DNA of 64,000 nucleotides from Synergistaceae bacterium UBA5560 (GTDB lineage Bacteria > Synergistota > Synergistia > Synergistales > Aminiphilaceae), in the NCBI GenBank assembly GCA_002425685.1, contig DIMS01000114.1:1-64000 (forward strand). The letters run 5' to 3'. Below are positions 51,518 through 60,179 of the stretch, piece after piece. The translations under genes and the position numbers were made by a program. The notes beneath the pieces are model-generated. The model saw only the letters and a list, made by a program, of their open reading frames with translations, was not told the origin of the DNA and did not search any database. Position 1 is the first letter of the stretch, and each line of letters begins with the position of its first letter.

Positions 51518-52819
51518 TCAAAGAATTCCGTGCATGCGCAACCCCAGCAGGAGAATCGTCGCGGGAGCCAGGTACTTCACCAGGATGGTGATGTAGGTGC
51601 GCAGCCCCGGGGAGAGAACGTTCGCTTCGGCGAAAAAGCGGGGAAGCCCCCAGGACCATCCCACGAAGAGGGAGAGGAGGAGCCCCCCGAGAATGAGCAG
51701 ATTGTTCAGGAGCGTGTCCGCCGCCTCGAAGAAGGGCATGGACCAGGCCGCCACGCAACCGATGGAGAACATGACCGCCCCCACCAGGTACACCGCTTTC
51801 CGCCGGGACATGCCGAACTCCTCCATATAGGCCGCCACCACCGCCTCCGCGCCTCCGAGCCAGGAGGAGAGCGCCGCCAGATAGAAGAGCACGTAGAAGA
51901 GAACGCCGAAGAGCGTGCCGTAGGGCATCTTGTTGAAGACGTTCGGCATGGTGACGAAGGTCAGCCCGGGTCCGCCCGCGGGCTCAAGGCCGAAGGAGAA
52001 GACCGCGGGGAAGATGACCAGACCCGCGAGAAACCCCGCCAGCGTGAGCGCCGCGCCAATGTGGATCCCCTGCCGGACCAGGCTTTTTTCCTCCTGTCGG
52101 AGATAGCTTCCGAAGACGATGCCCGCCGCCATGGCGACGCCGATGGCGAAGAAGGCCTGGCCGATGCAGTCGTAAAAGGCCTGGGCGGTGAAATTGGCGA
52201 AATCCGGTTTCAGGTAGTAGGCCAGCCCCGCTCCGGCTCCGGGAAGCGTGACGGAGCGGAGGATCAGCAGGAGCAGCAGAACGAAGAGGGCGGGCATGCA
52301 GAAGGCATTCGCCCGTTCGAGCCCCTTGTTCAATCCCCTGGTGATGATGAGGACCACGAGGACCACCGTGACGGCCATCCAGGCAATCACCTCCGGCGTG
52401 TTGCCGATGAAGGCGCCGAAGTACTCGCCGATCTCGGCGGGGGCCATGTTCCGGAAGGTGCCCGCGCCGGTCTTGAAGATGTACGCCGTGACCCATCCCG
52501 CCACGGGCATGGTGTATCCCAGCAAAAGCTGCATGGCGAAGACGTTCATGTACCCGTTCAGCGTCCATCCCTTCCCCTTGCCCAGAATGCGGTAGGCGCC
52601 GACGGGGTTTCTCTGGGAGGCGCTTCCCAGGCTCAGTTCCAGAATGAAGAGCGGAATGGCGAGGAGAAAGATCACCGCCACGTAGAAGAGAAGAAAAACG
52701 CCGCCGCCGTACTTCCCCACGAGATAGGGAAAGCGCCACAGGCTGCCGATGCCGATGGCGAACCCGATGGCGGAAAGAAAAAATCCGAGTTTCGAGGAAA
52801 ACCGTTCCCGCTCTGCCAT
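51518..52819 (-). CDS. sodium-dependent neurotransmitter-family (NSS) amino acid transporter
   Basis: 433-residue Na+-symporter of the NSS/SNF (LeuT, TnaT) family with about eleven to twelve helices. The first helix SAIGFAIGIGSLWRFPYLVGKYGG holds the unwound substrate and sodium site; FILELSLGS, and TFVTMPNVFNKMPYGTLFGVLFYVLFYLAALSS follow. It probably imports a neutral or hydrophobic amino acid. I prefer the ATG at 52819 (AGGAG eight bases upstream) over the ATG at 52825. The gene follows the Glu/Leu-dehydrogenase-like gene by 77 bases without a terminator, so transporter and deaminating enzyme are likely co-expressed. Confidence 0.9.
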   Translation of the reverse strand: MAERERFSSKLGFFLSAIGFAIGIGSLWRFPYLVGKYGGGVFLLFYVAVIFLLAIPLFILELSLGSASQRNPVGAYRILGKGKGWTLNGYMNVFAMQLLLGYTMPVAGWVTAYIFKTGAGTFRNMAPAEIGEYFGAFIGNTPEVIAWMAVTVVLVVLIITRGLNKGLERANAFCMPALFVLLLLLILRSVTLPGAGAGLAYYLKPDFANFTAQAFYDCIGQAFFAIGVAMAAGIVFGSYLRQEEKSLVRQGIHIGAALTLAGFLAGLVIFPAVFSFGLEPAGGPGLTFVTMPNVFNKMPYGTLFGVLFYVLFYLAALSSWLGGAEAVVAAYMEEFGMSRRKAVYLVGAVMFSIGCVAAWSMPFFEAADTLLNNLLILGGLLLSLFVGWSWGLPRFFAEANVLSPGLRTYITILVKYLAPATILLLGLRMHGIL

Positions 52820-52896
52820 GCTCATCTCTCCTTTACCCTCTCCGGAAAATCGCTCCGTGCCGCCGCACGCCACCTCGGGAATGCGGCCTCTCGCTC

Positions 52897-54231
52897 TCAC
52901 TCGCCGTAGACGTCGCGCTCCACCGAGCGGTAGGCGTGCTCCGTGGGAGTGACGCCCTCGCGGCGTGCGCCGTTCAGGTTCTCCCAGGTCTGTTCCGTGC
53001 AGAGCTTTCCCACGTTCTCCATGAGCCGCTCCCGGCTCGCCCTCTCCTGGTGGACATATTCCTCGTATCCCGCCATCACTCCCGCGATGTTGTGCACCCA
53101 CTCCACCTGATAGAGAATGCCCCGCTCCGCGATCCGGGCCGCGAGGGCGTATTCCTCTTCCTGGCTGGACGCCTTGAGGACGTTGTTTGCGGGACCCATG
53201 ATCATTCGGAACTTCAGCTCCGGAATGTTGTGTTCGTCAAGGATCCCCCCCACCGCAGCGGGGGCGAAGATGTCCGCCTCGACGCCCAGGATGGCCTCGG
53301 GCTCCACCACCCGGACGGCCCCCTCGGGAGACGCGGCGACGAGTTTCCGCACCGCCTCCGGGTCCCGGTCGCAGACGACGAGTCTGGCGCCGTCGGCGAG
53401 AAAATCCTCCGCCAGGGGAAACCCCACGGCACCGAGTCCCTGCACGGCGACGGTCTTTCCCTTCAGGCTCTCGGAGCCCCAGAGGAAACGGGCCCCCTGC
53501 TTCACCGCCATGTGGGCGCCGTGCGCCGTGGGCGTGCCGGTGGGCCCCAGCGGTCCCCTCGGCCCGCCGGTGATGTGGAGGGAGAAATGTGCCTTCATCA
53601 CGTCCGCGAGCTCCGGAGGAAAGCGCATGTCCGGCCCGGTGGTGTTCCGCGTCCGGTCGTTGGCATAGGCGAGGAACCCCACCTGATCCAGATTCTCCAG
53701 GTCCACGGGCTCCATCTGCACCGTCACCTTGCATCCCCCCATGGGAAGACGGGCGGCGACGTTCTTGAACGTCATTCCCCGTCCGAGGTTCATGCCGTCG
53801 ACGAAGACGTCGATTTCGTCCTCTCCGGGCTCGTGGCGCCGGATTCCTCCCATGAACAGGCTGGAATGGAGATTGTTCACGCCGCGTTTGTCGCTGTGGA
53901 TGTGGTTGACGAAGCGGATGTCCATCTCCTCGTGGTAGTAGCAGTCGAGAAGAATGTGCCGTCCCTTGCGCATGAGTTCCATGATCTGCCGGAGGTGTTC
54001 CTCCAGGCCGTGCTTTGCGAAGAGTGCCCGGGTCTCCCCGGAATTCCGGTACACCCCCTCGGTGGGACAGAGCGTGAAGAGCGTGAAGGAGCGGTTGTAC
54101 TCCCGAAAGGGCGTGTCTCTGTCCCATTCCCGGGCGGAAAAGAGCGAAAAGTGGTCCTTCCTCCAGTCATAGGCAATCTTGAGATGGGTCAACCCCTCTC
54201 GGCGCAGCACTTCGAAAACGCTTTTCCTCAT
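52897..54231 (-). CDS. Glu/Leu/Phe/Val dehydrogenase family enzyme
   Basis: 444-residue NAD(P)-dependent amino acid dehydrogenase. The dimerisation/catalytic domain includes LPMGGCKVTVQ, where K is the catalytic Lys although the usual GGxKGG is lost; the Rossmann part has VAVQGLGAVGFPLAEDF (GxGxxG) and VCDRDPEAV, where Asp favours NAD. IFAPAAVGGILDEHNI is family-typical. The N-terminal half (FTLCPTEGVYRNSGETRALFAKHG) diverges from standard glutamate dehydrogenases, so leucine, valine or another hydrophobic amino acid is a better guess for substrate. The ATG at 54231 follows GGAGGGAG. It would deaminate the amino acid imported by the NSS protein and feed fermentation. Confidence 0.82.
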   Translation of the reverse strand: MRKSVFEVLRREGLTHLKIAYDWRKDHFSLFSAREWDRDTPFREYNRSFTLFTLCPTEGVYRNSGETRALFAKHGLEEHLRQIMELMRKGRHILLDCYYHEEMDIRFVNHIHSDKRGVNNLHSSLFMGGIRRHEPGEDEIDVFVDGMNLGRGMTFKNVAARLPMGGCKVTVQMEPVDLENLDQVGFLAYANDRTRNTTGPDMRFPPELADVMKAHFSLHITGGPRGPLGPTGTPTAHGAHMAVKQGARFLWGSESLKGKTVAVQGLGAVGFPLAEDFLADGARLVVCDRDPEAVRKLVAASPEGAVRVVEPEAILGVEADIFAPAAVGGILDEHNIPELKFRMIMGPANNVLKASSQEEEYALAARIAERGILYQVEWVHNIAGVMAGYEEYVHQERASRERLMENVGKLCTEQTWENLNGARREGVTPTEHAYRSVERDVYGE

Positions 54232-54437
54232 CAAACTCCCTCCTCGACGTCGTCGGATTCGCTCCTTGCGGAACTCCGGTGCAGCAGAATCATCCTCGCT
54301 TCAACCATTCCGGCGGCACCGCCCGGAAAAAGCGGAAAACACCGCCGGTCTCCGCGCCGCACCGCCGAGGGCGGCCGGCGACAAAAAAAGCATGAAGGGA
54401 GGACTGCTCCGCCATTCCGCGAAAGAATGTGCTGTCG

Positions 54438-54466
54438 ATGGTATTTTTCACTAAAGTGATTGTCAA
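54438..54466 (-). promoter_or_regulatory. promoter of the dehydrogenase-NSS operon with spacer operator
   Basis: On the minus strand perfect TTGACA (54466-54461), 17-base spacer, TACCAT (54443-54438). The inverted repeat TCACT-AA-AGTGA (54448-54459) sits in the spacer, a good place for a repressor. The leader is about 200 bases. Confidence 0.6.
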
Positions 54467-54597
54467 GCGGCGATGCATGGCGCTTTTGGTTCATCCAAAG
54501 GAAGAAAGGAACACGATCTCTGCGCACCGCCGAAGCGGAGCGAGAACAGCGGGAGCACGACACCGGAACATGCCGCTGCCTGAGAAAAGGCGATCCG

Positions 54598-54732
54598 CGT
54601 GTTGCCGTATCCGAGGGAGCAGGGTTCCCGATGGCGATGCCCATGCCCATGGAAGCCGTGTTGCCGTATCTGAGGGAGGAACAGGTTCCCTATGGCGATA
54701 CTCGTGCCCATGGAGACCGTGTGGTCGTCTCC
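54598..54732. repeat. imperfect tandem repeat, about 60-bp unit, 2.3 copies
   Basis: Copy 1 begins at 54598 and copy 2 at 54657, each opening CGTGTTGCCGTAT and containing GGTTCCC, ATGGCGAT and GCCCATGGA in order; a partial third copy begins at 54718 (CGTGTGGTCGTCTCC). The copies differ by about 15-20%. It lies in the 720-base gap between the dehydrogenase promoter and the kinase terminator. I see no gene in the gap. Confidence 0.7.
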
Positions 54733-54810
54733 ATGGGCAGACAGGGACCGGGACAGAGACAAGGGACAACGACGCGGAGCCGAAGAGAACAAGCAAGAGG
54801 CAGTGGCGGA

Positions 54811-54849
54811 CAAAACGAAGCGGGGCGTGCTTGCGCACGCCCCGCTTCG
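54811..54849 (-). terminator. intrinsic terminator after histidine kinase 1
   Basis: CGAAGCGGGGCGTGC (54816-54830) pairs perfectly with GCACGCCCCGCTTCG (54835-54849), 15 bp, loop of four. On the minus strand TTTTGTCC follows. Confidence 0.88.
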
Positions 54850-54954
54850 GAAATAGTCCGGCAGTCCTCGGTGGAACACGCGGCCCATCCCGTATCGGGT
54901 GCGCCGGGCACTCGCCTGCTCTGGAACGGATGCCGAAAAACGGCCCGAAGTGTC

Positions 54955-56343
54955 TCAGGCGCGACGTTCCGCGTCGCGCCGCGCCTCTCTCGGAAGGACG
55001 ATTTCCACGAGCAAACCGCCTCCGGAAGCGAGGGAAGCCCGAATCGAGCCTCCGTGCCGTTCCACGGCGCGCTTGGCGATGGCGAGGCCGAGGCCCACGC
55101 CCCCGCTCCGCCGGTCCCGGGCGGCGTCGCTCCGGTAGAAGGGTTGGAAGATGCGTTGCAGCTCCTGTTCCTCCACACCCGGGCCGTGGTCCCGGACGGA
55201 CAGGACGATGCGGGATCCCGTCTCTTTGAGATCGACCTCCACGGCGGTCCCCGGCGCGGTGTGGCGCAGGGCGTTGCGCACCACATTCTCCAGGGCGCTC
55301 GCCAGAAGCGCCTCGTCTCCGGAGATGACCAGATCGACGGGCAGTTCTCCCACAAGGACGCGCTTTCCCTCGTTCTCCGCCTCGAAGGAGGCGTCTCCGG
55401 CGACGCGTTCCACCAGAAGGGAAAGGTCCACGGGAGCATTCGGTTCGTCGCCGTTCATCTCCTCCGCCCGGAACAGGGCCAGGAGATGGCCGATCATGTC
55501 GTTCATGCGCGCCGCCTCCAGCTCGACCCGATCGAGGAACAGGTTTACCTCGGGGGCCGCGCCGTTCCTGGCGAGAGTGAGCGCCACGTCGAGGCGCTGA
55601 AGCGGCGAGCGAAGCTCGTGGGAGATATCCCCCAGAAGACGGCGCTGGGAGGTGAGAAGGGCGTCGATGTGTTCCGCCATGCCGTTGAAGGCCGATCCGA
55701 GACGTGCGATCTCGCCGCCCCCCTCCAGAACGATCTCCGGAGCCCGTGCGGCGAAATCCCCTTCGGCGAGGCGGTGGGTGGTGCGCTCGAGCTCCCGGAT
55801 GGGAACGGTGATGTGCCGGACGAAGACGAAACAGAGGAGCGCTCCTGCAGCCATGGAGAGCAGAAGCATCCGGGACGGGCCGGGAAAGCGGGGTGGTTTT
55901 CCGAAGGGATGGAACACCGCGACGAGGTGTTGTTTTCCCCCATTGGACGTCCTGTCCCCAAAGGGAACGGTCACGAAAAAAGAACCCCGGTCCAGGCGCT
56001 GCACGCCCGAGGCGGGGGCCTCCGCAAGCAGGGTTCGCACCTGTTCCGGCAGAGGCGGAAAGAACCCTTCCTCCTCGGGGAGATGAAAATCTGCGCTGTT
56101 CGCCTCCTCCGCCTCGTCCAGATAGACGGACAGCGCAGCCCGGTCTCCGCTCCGGAGCAAGTGCACCGCAGTCCGCGCGACCGAGAGGGCCACCCATTCC
56201 ATGTGCCGTTCTATGTGGGGAGGAATGCCCACGCGCTCCGCCGGACGGTACAGCAGGGAGGACATCTCGAAGACCACCACGGGGAAGAACACCACCGCCA
56301 GCACACCCAGATAGAGCTTCCAGAAAAGAGGAAAACCTCTCAC
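54955..56343 (-). CDS. sensor histidine kinase 1 (CpxA/BaeS-like)
   Basis: 462-residue membrane kinase. Two transmembrane helices (about residues 6-26 and 160-178) enclose a periplasmic sensor region of about 130 residues; then a HAMP linker (HITVPIRELERTTHRLAEGDF), the phospho-acceptor His at about 242 in GDISHELRSPLQRL, and the ATPase domain with ENVVRNALRHT (N box), DHGPGVEE, FYRSDAA and GGVGLGLAIAK (G boxes). GTG at 56343 overlaps the regulator stop (GTGA). It partners the response regulator at 56340-57083. It is clearly paralogous to the kinase at 60180-61607 in the cytoplasmic part, but the sensor regions differ, so the signals differ. Confidence 0.9.
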   Translation of the reverse strand: MRGFPLFWKLYLGVLAVVFFPVVVFEMSSLLYRPAERVGIPPHIERHMEWVALSVARTAVHLLRSGDRAALSVYLDEAEEANSADFHLPEEEGFFPPLPEQVRTLLAEAPASGVQRLDRGSFFVTVPFGDRTSNGGKQHLVAVFHPFGKPPRFPGPSRMLLLSMAAGALLCFVFVRHITVPIRELERTTHRLAEGDFAARAPEIVLEGGGEIARLGSAFNGMAEHIDALLTSQRRLLGDISHELRSPLQRLDVALTLARNGAAPEVNLFLDRVELEAARMNDMIGHLLALFRAEEMNGDEPNAPVDLSLLVERVAGDASFEAENEGKRVLVGELPVDLVISGDEALLASALENVVRNALRHTAPGTAVEVDLKETGSRIVLSVRDHGPGVEEQELQRIFQPFYRSDAARDRRSGGVGLGLAIAKRAVERHGGSIRASLASGGGLLVEIVLPREARRDAERRA

Positions 56344-57083
56344 GATGCATCCGCCTTTCCGGAACAACCGTCCTCCCCGGGGAAAGCGTACACGTATCCT
56401 TCGCTCCGCACGGTGTGGATCCGCTCTGTTCCGTCACTGTAGGGACCGAGTTTTTTCCGGAGGCGGCTCATGTGCACGCCGAGGCTGCGGTCGAAGGGAG
56501 AATGGCGTCTTCCGAGCACGTCCCGGGAGAGGCGCTCCAGGGAGACCAGCCTTCCCGCAGAGACGAGAAGGGTCTCCAGAAGACGGAATTCCGTGCCCGT
56601 AAGCGCCACGGGAATACCGCCGACCTTCACGGAGCGTGCGCCGGGACGACATTCGAGATCCCCCACGACAAGCAGTTCCTCCTCGCGGCCGCGAAGCGCC
56701 CCCGGCACGTCCTCGTTCCGTCGTTCCGTCCGGCGCAGAACGGCCCGGATCCGCGCCGCAAGCTCCCGGGTGTGAAAGGGTTTGGGGATGTAATCGTCCG
56801 CCCCCAGCTCGAACCCCACGATGCGGTCCACGTGATCCGTCCTCGCCGTGAGGAGCAGCACGGGGAGGTCCGTCCTGTTCCGGACCTCTCGAAGTACCTC
56901 GAACCCGTCACATCCGGGAAGCATCACATCCAGGACCATCACGTCGTACTTTCCCGAAAGAGCCTCCCGAATGCCCGCGATGCCGTCGTGCACATGCCGG
57001 AAGGCAAATCCCTCCCGCTCGAAATAGGCCTCGAGCAGCTCGCAGAGTTCCATGTCGTCGTCCACGACGAGAATGCGCTTCAT
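56340..57083 (-). CDS. OmpR-family response regulator 1
   Basis: 247-residue regulator: receiver domain with the acidic pair D8-D9, the phospho-acceptor D52 in VLDVMLPG, T in LTARTD and K in PKPF; then an OmpR-type winged helix (TGTEFRLLETLL, SPFDRSLGVHMSRLRKKLG). The ATG at 57083 follows AAGGAGG; the frame extends upstream but only through the promoter. A TGC-TACAAT extended -10 element (57182-57174, minus strand) is the likely promoter. It is transcribed with its kinase and divergently from the small gene at 57385. Confidence 0.92.
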   Translation of the reverse strand: MKRILVVDDDMELCELLEAYFEREGFAFRHVHDGIAGIREALSGKYDVMVLDVMLPGCDGFEVLREVRNRTDLPVLLLTARTDHVDRIVGFELGADDYIPKPFHTRELAARIRAVLRRTERRNEDVPGALRGREEELLVVGDLECRPGARSVKVGGIPVALTGTEFRLLETLLVSAGRLVSLERLSRDVLGRRHSPFDRSLGVHMSRLRKKLGPYSDGTERIHTVRSEGYVYAFPGEDGCSGKADAS

Positions 57084-57384
57084 GGTCCTTCCTCCTTGGT
57101 TGTCTTTCGATCCGCCCGGTCCATGCAGTGTTCGTCTCTGAAAGACACACGTTCTCGTTTCCTGTCCGATGCCATTGTAGCAACGGAAAGAAAGACATTC
57201 CGAGCCTTCGCACATCTTTGCAATTCTTAACGCCGACGTTGTTTTTCTTGACGAGGTCGTTCTCGCCTGCTCCCGAGAACGAAGGTAAGCGGAACGTCGC
57301 TTCCGGAACAAGGGCGTCTTCTCGTCAACGGCCGTTTTCAGAGGTACGGCACCACAGAATCGTCACACCATGGGGGGAATGTTC
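57084..57384. other. divergent regulatory gap between response regulator 1 and the fliD-side small gene
   Basis: It contains the regulator's extended -10 (57174-57182, minus strand) and an inverted repeat CGTTCTCG (57258-57265) / CGAGAACG (57274-57281). I find no sigma-28 promoter in front of the small gene. Confidence 0.4.
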
Positions 57385-57870
57385 ATGTATGTGAGCGGCG
57401 TCACGGGCAACAGCGACACGTCGAGCATCAGTGAAATGCTTCGCCTGGCGCTCCAGAGCGCCCAGTCCTCGCAGCCGTCCTTCGAAGAGAGCGGAGACGA
57501 GCTGACCGTTTCGGGCCCCGGAGAGCTTCTGGCCAAACTCAGAAAACTCCAGGAGGAGGACCCGGAACGCTTCCAGACCGTCGCCAAGGAGATGGCGGAG
57601 AAGATGCAGGCCATGGCGGATGAACTGGGCGGCACCGAGGGAGAGATGCTCTCCGCCTTCGCGTCGGATCTGCTCAAGGCAAGCGAGACGGGGGACCTCT
57701 CCTCCATGCGCCCCAAACCGCCCCAGGGAAGACCTCAGGGCGGCACCTACGGCGTGGAGAACGGCAAAGTCGTCATGAACGGCGGCACGGAGGACGAGAG
57801 CGCCTTCCAGACTTTGAGCGCCCTCTTCGCGGCTCTGTCGGAAGAACTCGACGAGGAACTCGCCTCCTGA
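57385..57870 (+). CDS. unknown 161-residue acidic protein upstream of fliD
   Basis: Not recognised. It is acidic, without signal peptide or membrane segment, and rich in Glu, Ala, Ser and Leu, with likely helices at residues 10-30 and 45-85 (GELLAKLRKLQEEDPERFQTVAKEMAEKMQAMADEL) and 145-160, separated by a Pro/Gly/Gln-rich linker. This looks like a small cytoplasmic adaptor. It might be a FliD or flagellar chaperone/regulator by position, but no FliS or FliT similarity is visible. I start at the third of three close ATGs (57385), seven bases after GGGGGG; 57370 and 57379 are alternatives. Confidence 0.65.
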   Translation: MYVSGVTGNSDTSSISEMLRLALQSAQSSQPSFEESGDELTVSGPGELLAKLRKLQEEDPERFQTVAKEMAEKMQAMADELGGTEGEMLSAFASDLLKASETGDLSSMRPKPPQGRPQGGTYGVENGKVVMNGGTEDESAFQTLSALFAALSEELDEELAS

Positions 57871-58006
57871 GTGAAGTAACGACCCGAAACGCGTCACACC
57901 CTGCAATGCCGGAAGGCTTTCCCGGATTGTCCTTCCGGAACGGTGCGTCTTCCGCTGCGTTTTCCGACGGGCCTCCGCGGCCCGGCTGTCTTCGCGAAGG
58001 CCCGTC

Positions 58007-58052
58007 CCGCCTCTTTTTTCCCGCGCCCTTCGGGGAAAGAGGCGGAGTTTTT
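58007..58052 (+). terminator. terminator/attenuator just before fliD
   Basis: CCGCCTCTTT (58007-58016) pairs with AAAGAGGCGG (58036-58045), with a short inner CCC/GGG helix, then AGTTTTTCGTTTTC. It ends the small-gene transcript only 24 bases before the fliD start. So fliD depends on read-through or on a promoter within or before this hairpin. Confidence 0.75.
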
Positions 58053-58075
58053 CGTTTTCCTGAGGAGGAAGGACC

Positions 58076-60148
58076 ATGGCAGATTATTCAACTCCGATGT
58101 TTCAATTCACCGGCGTGACCAGCGGTATCGAATGGGGTGACATGATCGACACGATCATGGAAGCGGCCCGTGCACCCATCGAAACATGGGAGGCGGAACA
58201 GGACACGCTGGAACTCAAGGTCGGACTCTACGAAGAGTTTTCCGCCGTTATGAAAAGCATGCAATCCACCTTGACAACGCTTAAGCTTGCCTCCACCTTC
58301 AAGACAAAGGCAGCGGAGGTCACTTCGCTCTCCTCCGGTCTCGCAGGAAATGCCATTCTCACCGCTACGGCGACCACAGAGGCCTACATCGACCAGTGGG
58401 ATATCGAGGTACTCCAAAAGGCCATCACGGAACAACGTATCGGAAACAGCCTGTCCAGTTCTTCCACCGCACTGGGGCTCTCCGGAACCTTTTTTGTCCG
58501 GTCGGGTTCGCAGCGGGTGGCAATCGAGGTAGCAAGCTCCGACAGCCTTCGGGACATCAACCTCAAACTCTCCCAGGCCGTGGACGATCACGGTAATTCT
58601 CTGAACATCACGAGCAAGCTCATCGACAACCGCCTCGTGATCACCAGTGCCTTCAGTGGTCTCGGCAGCAGCACAGGAAGCGACGCAACGGTAACCCGGG
58701 GATCCTGGACGGACGGTACCGGCGGTTCGGACTATCTTCCCCTTCCCGGCGAGGGAGGAACATATCCTGTCATCACCCAGATCGCCTCCGGCACGACCAC
58801 CTACACGGAGGGCACTGACTACACCTACGACCAGGGCACGGGGACCATCACCTGGCTCTCCGGCGGTGCCCATCCCGAGGCGGATTCGGAGTACACCATC
58901 ACCTTCGACGCCGAATACACCTGGAACACCAACACCTTTGCCCTCGAAGCAGGAACGGGGGACGACATTCTCACCTCCCTGGGGCTCAATGTCGACGATG
59001 ACGAACACCACATCGCCGCCCAGGATGCAATCCTTATTGTGGACGGCGTACGGGTTACCCGGAGCAGCAACGAGATCGACGATCTCATCGGAGGCGTCAC
59101 GCTCAAACTGCAGGGTCCCGGCAAGGTGCTGCTGGACATCACAACCGACATGGAGCAGGCGGTGACGGCGATCCAGAATTTCGTGGACGCCTATAACGAC
59201 GCCATGGACTGGATCAACATCCGCCTTTCCGAGGAATCCGACGAAGATGCGGAGACGGATTTCGACAAGAAGTTCGGCCTCCTTCACGGGGATTCCCTTC
59301 TTTGGCAAACGAAGAACCAGCTCAGAAGACTGATCGCCGATCCTCAGAACATCCTCGGACCGTTGAAACAGCTCTCCCAGATCGGCATCACCACCGAGAG
59401 CACCGATTATGGCAAGAGCGGCAAGCTGGAGTTCGATTCATCGGTTTTCATGCAGGCCGCCACGCCGGGTTCTCTCGCGTTCTTCGACCAGTGGATGACC
59501 GACGCGTTTTCCGATTCGGCGACTCCCCTGAACGAACTGAAAACGGGCTTCGCGGGAGGAACTTTTTCCATCTCCGTCGGCGGAAGAACCGCCACCATCA
59601 CTGTAAACGCCACGGACACGCTGGCGAACGTGAGCACCAAGATCGCCGCCGCCCGGGACAGCTCGGGAAACGCTCTGACACTCCGCAGTTCCATCGTGAA
59701 CAACACCCTCTCCGTCGCCAGCACCGACATGGAGGAGAATCTCAGCTTCACGGACCCCGACGGCGTCCTGCTCGCCCTGGGAATCGACACCGCGAACCCC
59801 GACGATACGACGCACCACGTGCAGGACACCTCCTCCTACGTGGGCGACCTGGTTACGACATTGATGACCAAACTGGATGATTTCTGCAGCAACATGGTGG
59901 ATTCGTCCCAAGTTTCGGTGGGATCAACCGTGACCATCAAGGGACGCATCGCGAGCCGGATCAACTATCTCAACACACAGATCACCACCATCGACGAGCG
60001 GATTGCCGCCTTCGAGGAGCAGCTTTCCATCAAGGAAAGAGGCCTCAACGATCGGTTCTCCCAGATGGAGACCATTCTCTCTCAGCTCAACCAGCAGGCG
60101 GAATGGCTGTCGAGCACGCTTGCGGGCCTTTCAGGGACATCGAGCTGA
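58076..60148 (+). CDS. fliD: flagellar hook-associated protein 2 (filament cap) FliD
   Basis: 690-residue FliD. The N-terminal D0/D1 segment FQFTGVTSGIEWGDMIDTIMEAARAPIETWE is typical; the C-terminal coiled-coil end has RINYLNTQITTIDERIAAFEEQL then RFSQMETILSQLNQQAEWL. The middle carries FliD domains with a flagellin-hook-IN-like repeat: TFSISVGGRTATITVNATDT. Longer than E. coli FliD (468), due to a Thr/Gly-rich insertion at about residues 200-300. It caps the growing filament outside the cell. GGAGGAAGG precedes the ATG. No other flagellar gene is in the window. It converges on kinase 2 with a 31-base gap. Confidence 0.9.
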   Translation: MADYSTPMFQFTGVTSGIEWGDMIDTIMEAARAPIETWEAEQDTLELKVGLYEEFSAVMKSMQSTLTTLKLASTFKTKAAEVTSLSSGLAGNAILTATATTEAYIDQWDIEVLQKAITEQRIGNSLSSSSTALGLSGTFFVRSGSQRVAIEVASSDSLRDINLKLSQAVDDHGNSLNITSKLIDNRLVITSAFSGLGSSTGSDATVTRGSWTDGTGGSDYLPLPGEGGTYPVITQIASGTTTYTEGTDYTYDQGTGTITWLSGGAHPEADSEYTITFDAEYTWNTNTFALEAGTGDDILTSLGLNVDDDEHHIAAQDAILIVDGVRVTRSSNEIDDLIGGVTLKLQGPGKVLLDITTDMEQAVTAIQNFVDAYNDAMDWINIRLSEESDEDAETDFDKKFGLLHGDSLLWQTKNQLRRLIADPQNILGPLKQLSQIGITTESTDYGKSGKLEFDSSVFMQAATPGSLAFFDQWMTDAFSDSATPLNELKTGFAGGTFSISVGGRTATITVNATDTLANVSTKIAAARDSSGNALTLRSSIVNNTLSVASTDMEENLSFTDPDGVLLALGIDTANPDDTTHHVQDTSSYVGDLVTTLMTKLDDFCSNMVDSSQVSVGSTVTIKGRIASRINYLNTQITTIDERIAAFEEQLSIKERGLNDRFSQMETILSQLNQQAEWLSSTLAGLSGTSS

Positions 60149-60179
60149 TCCGGTCTCCCGAAGGGAATCCGCAACTTCG

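Noticed and set aside
54598..54732. A CRISPR array
   Set aside because: The units are contiguous, diverged and about 60 bp, without spacers between identical short repeats.
54429..54950. His/Met-rich open frames over the tandem repeats (HGHGHRHRE-like and MAMPMPM-like)
   Set aside because: The striking composition comes from the repeat unit read in different frames; no start signal and interrupted by the promoter on one side and the terminator on the other.
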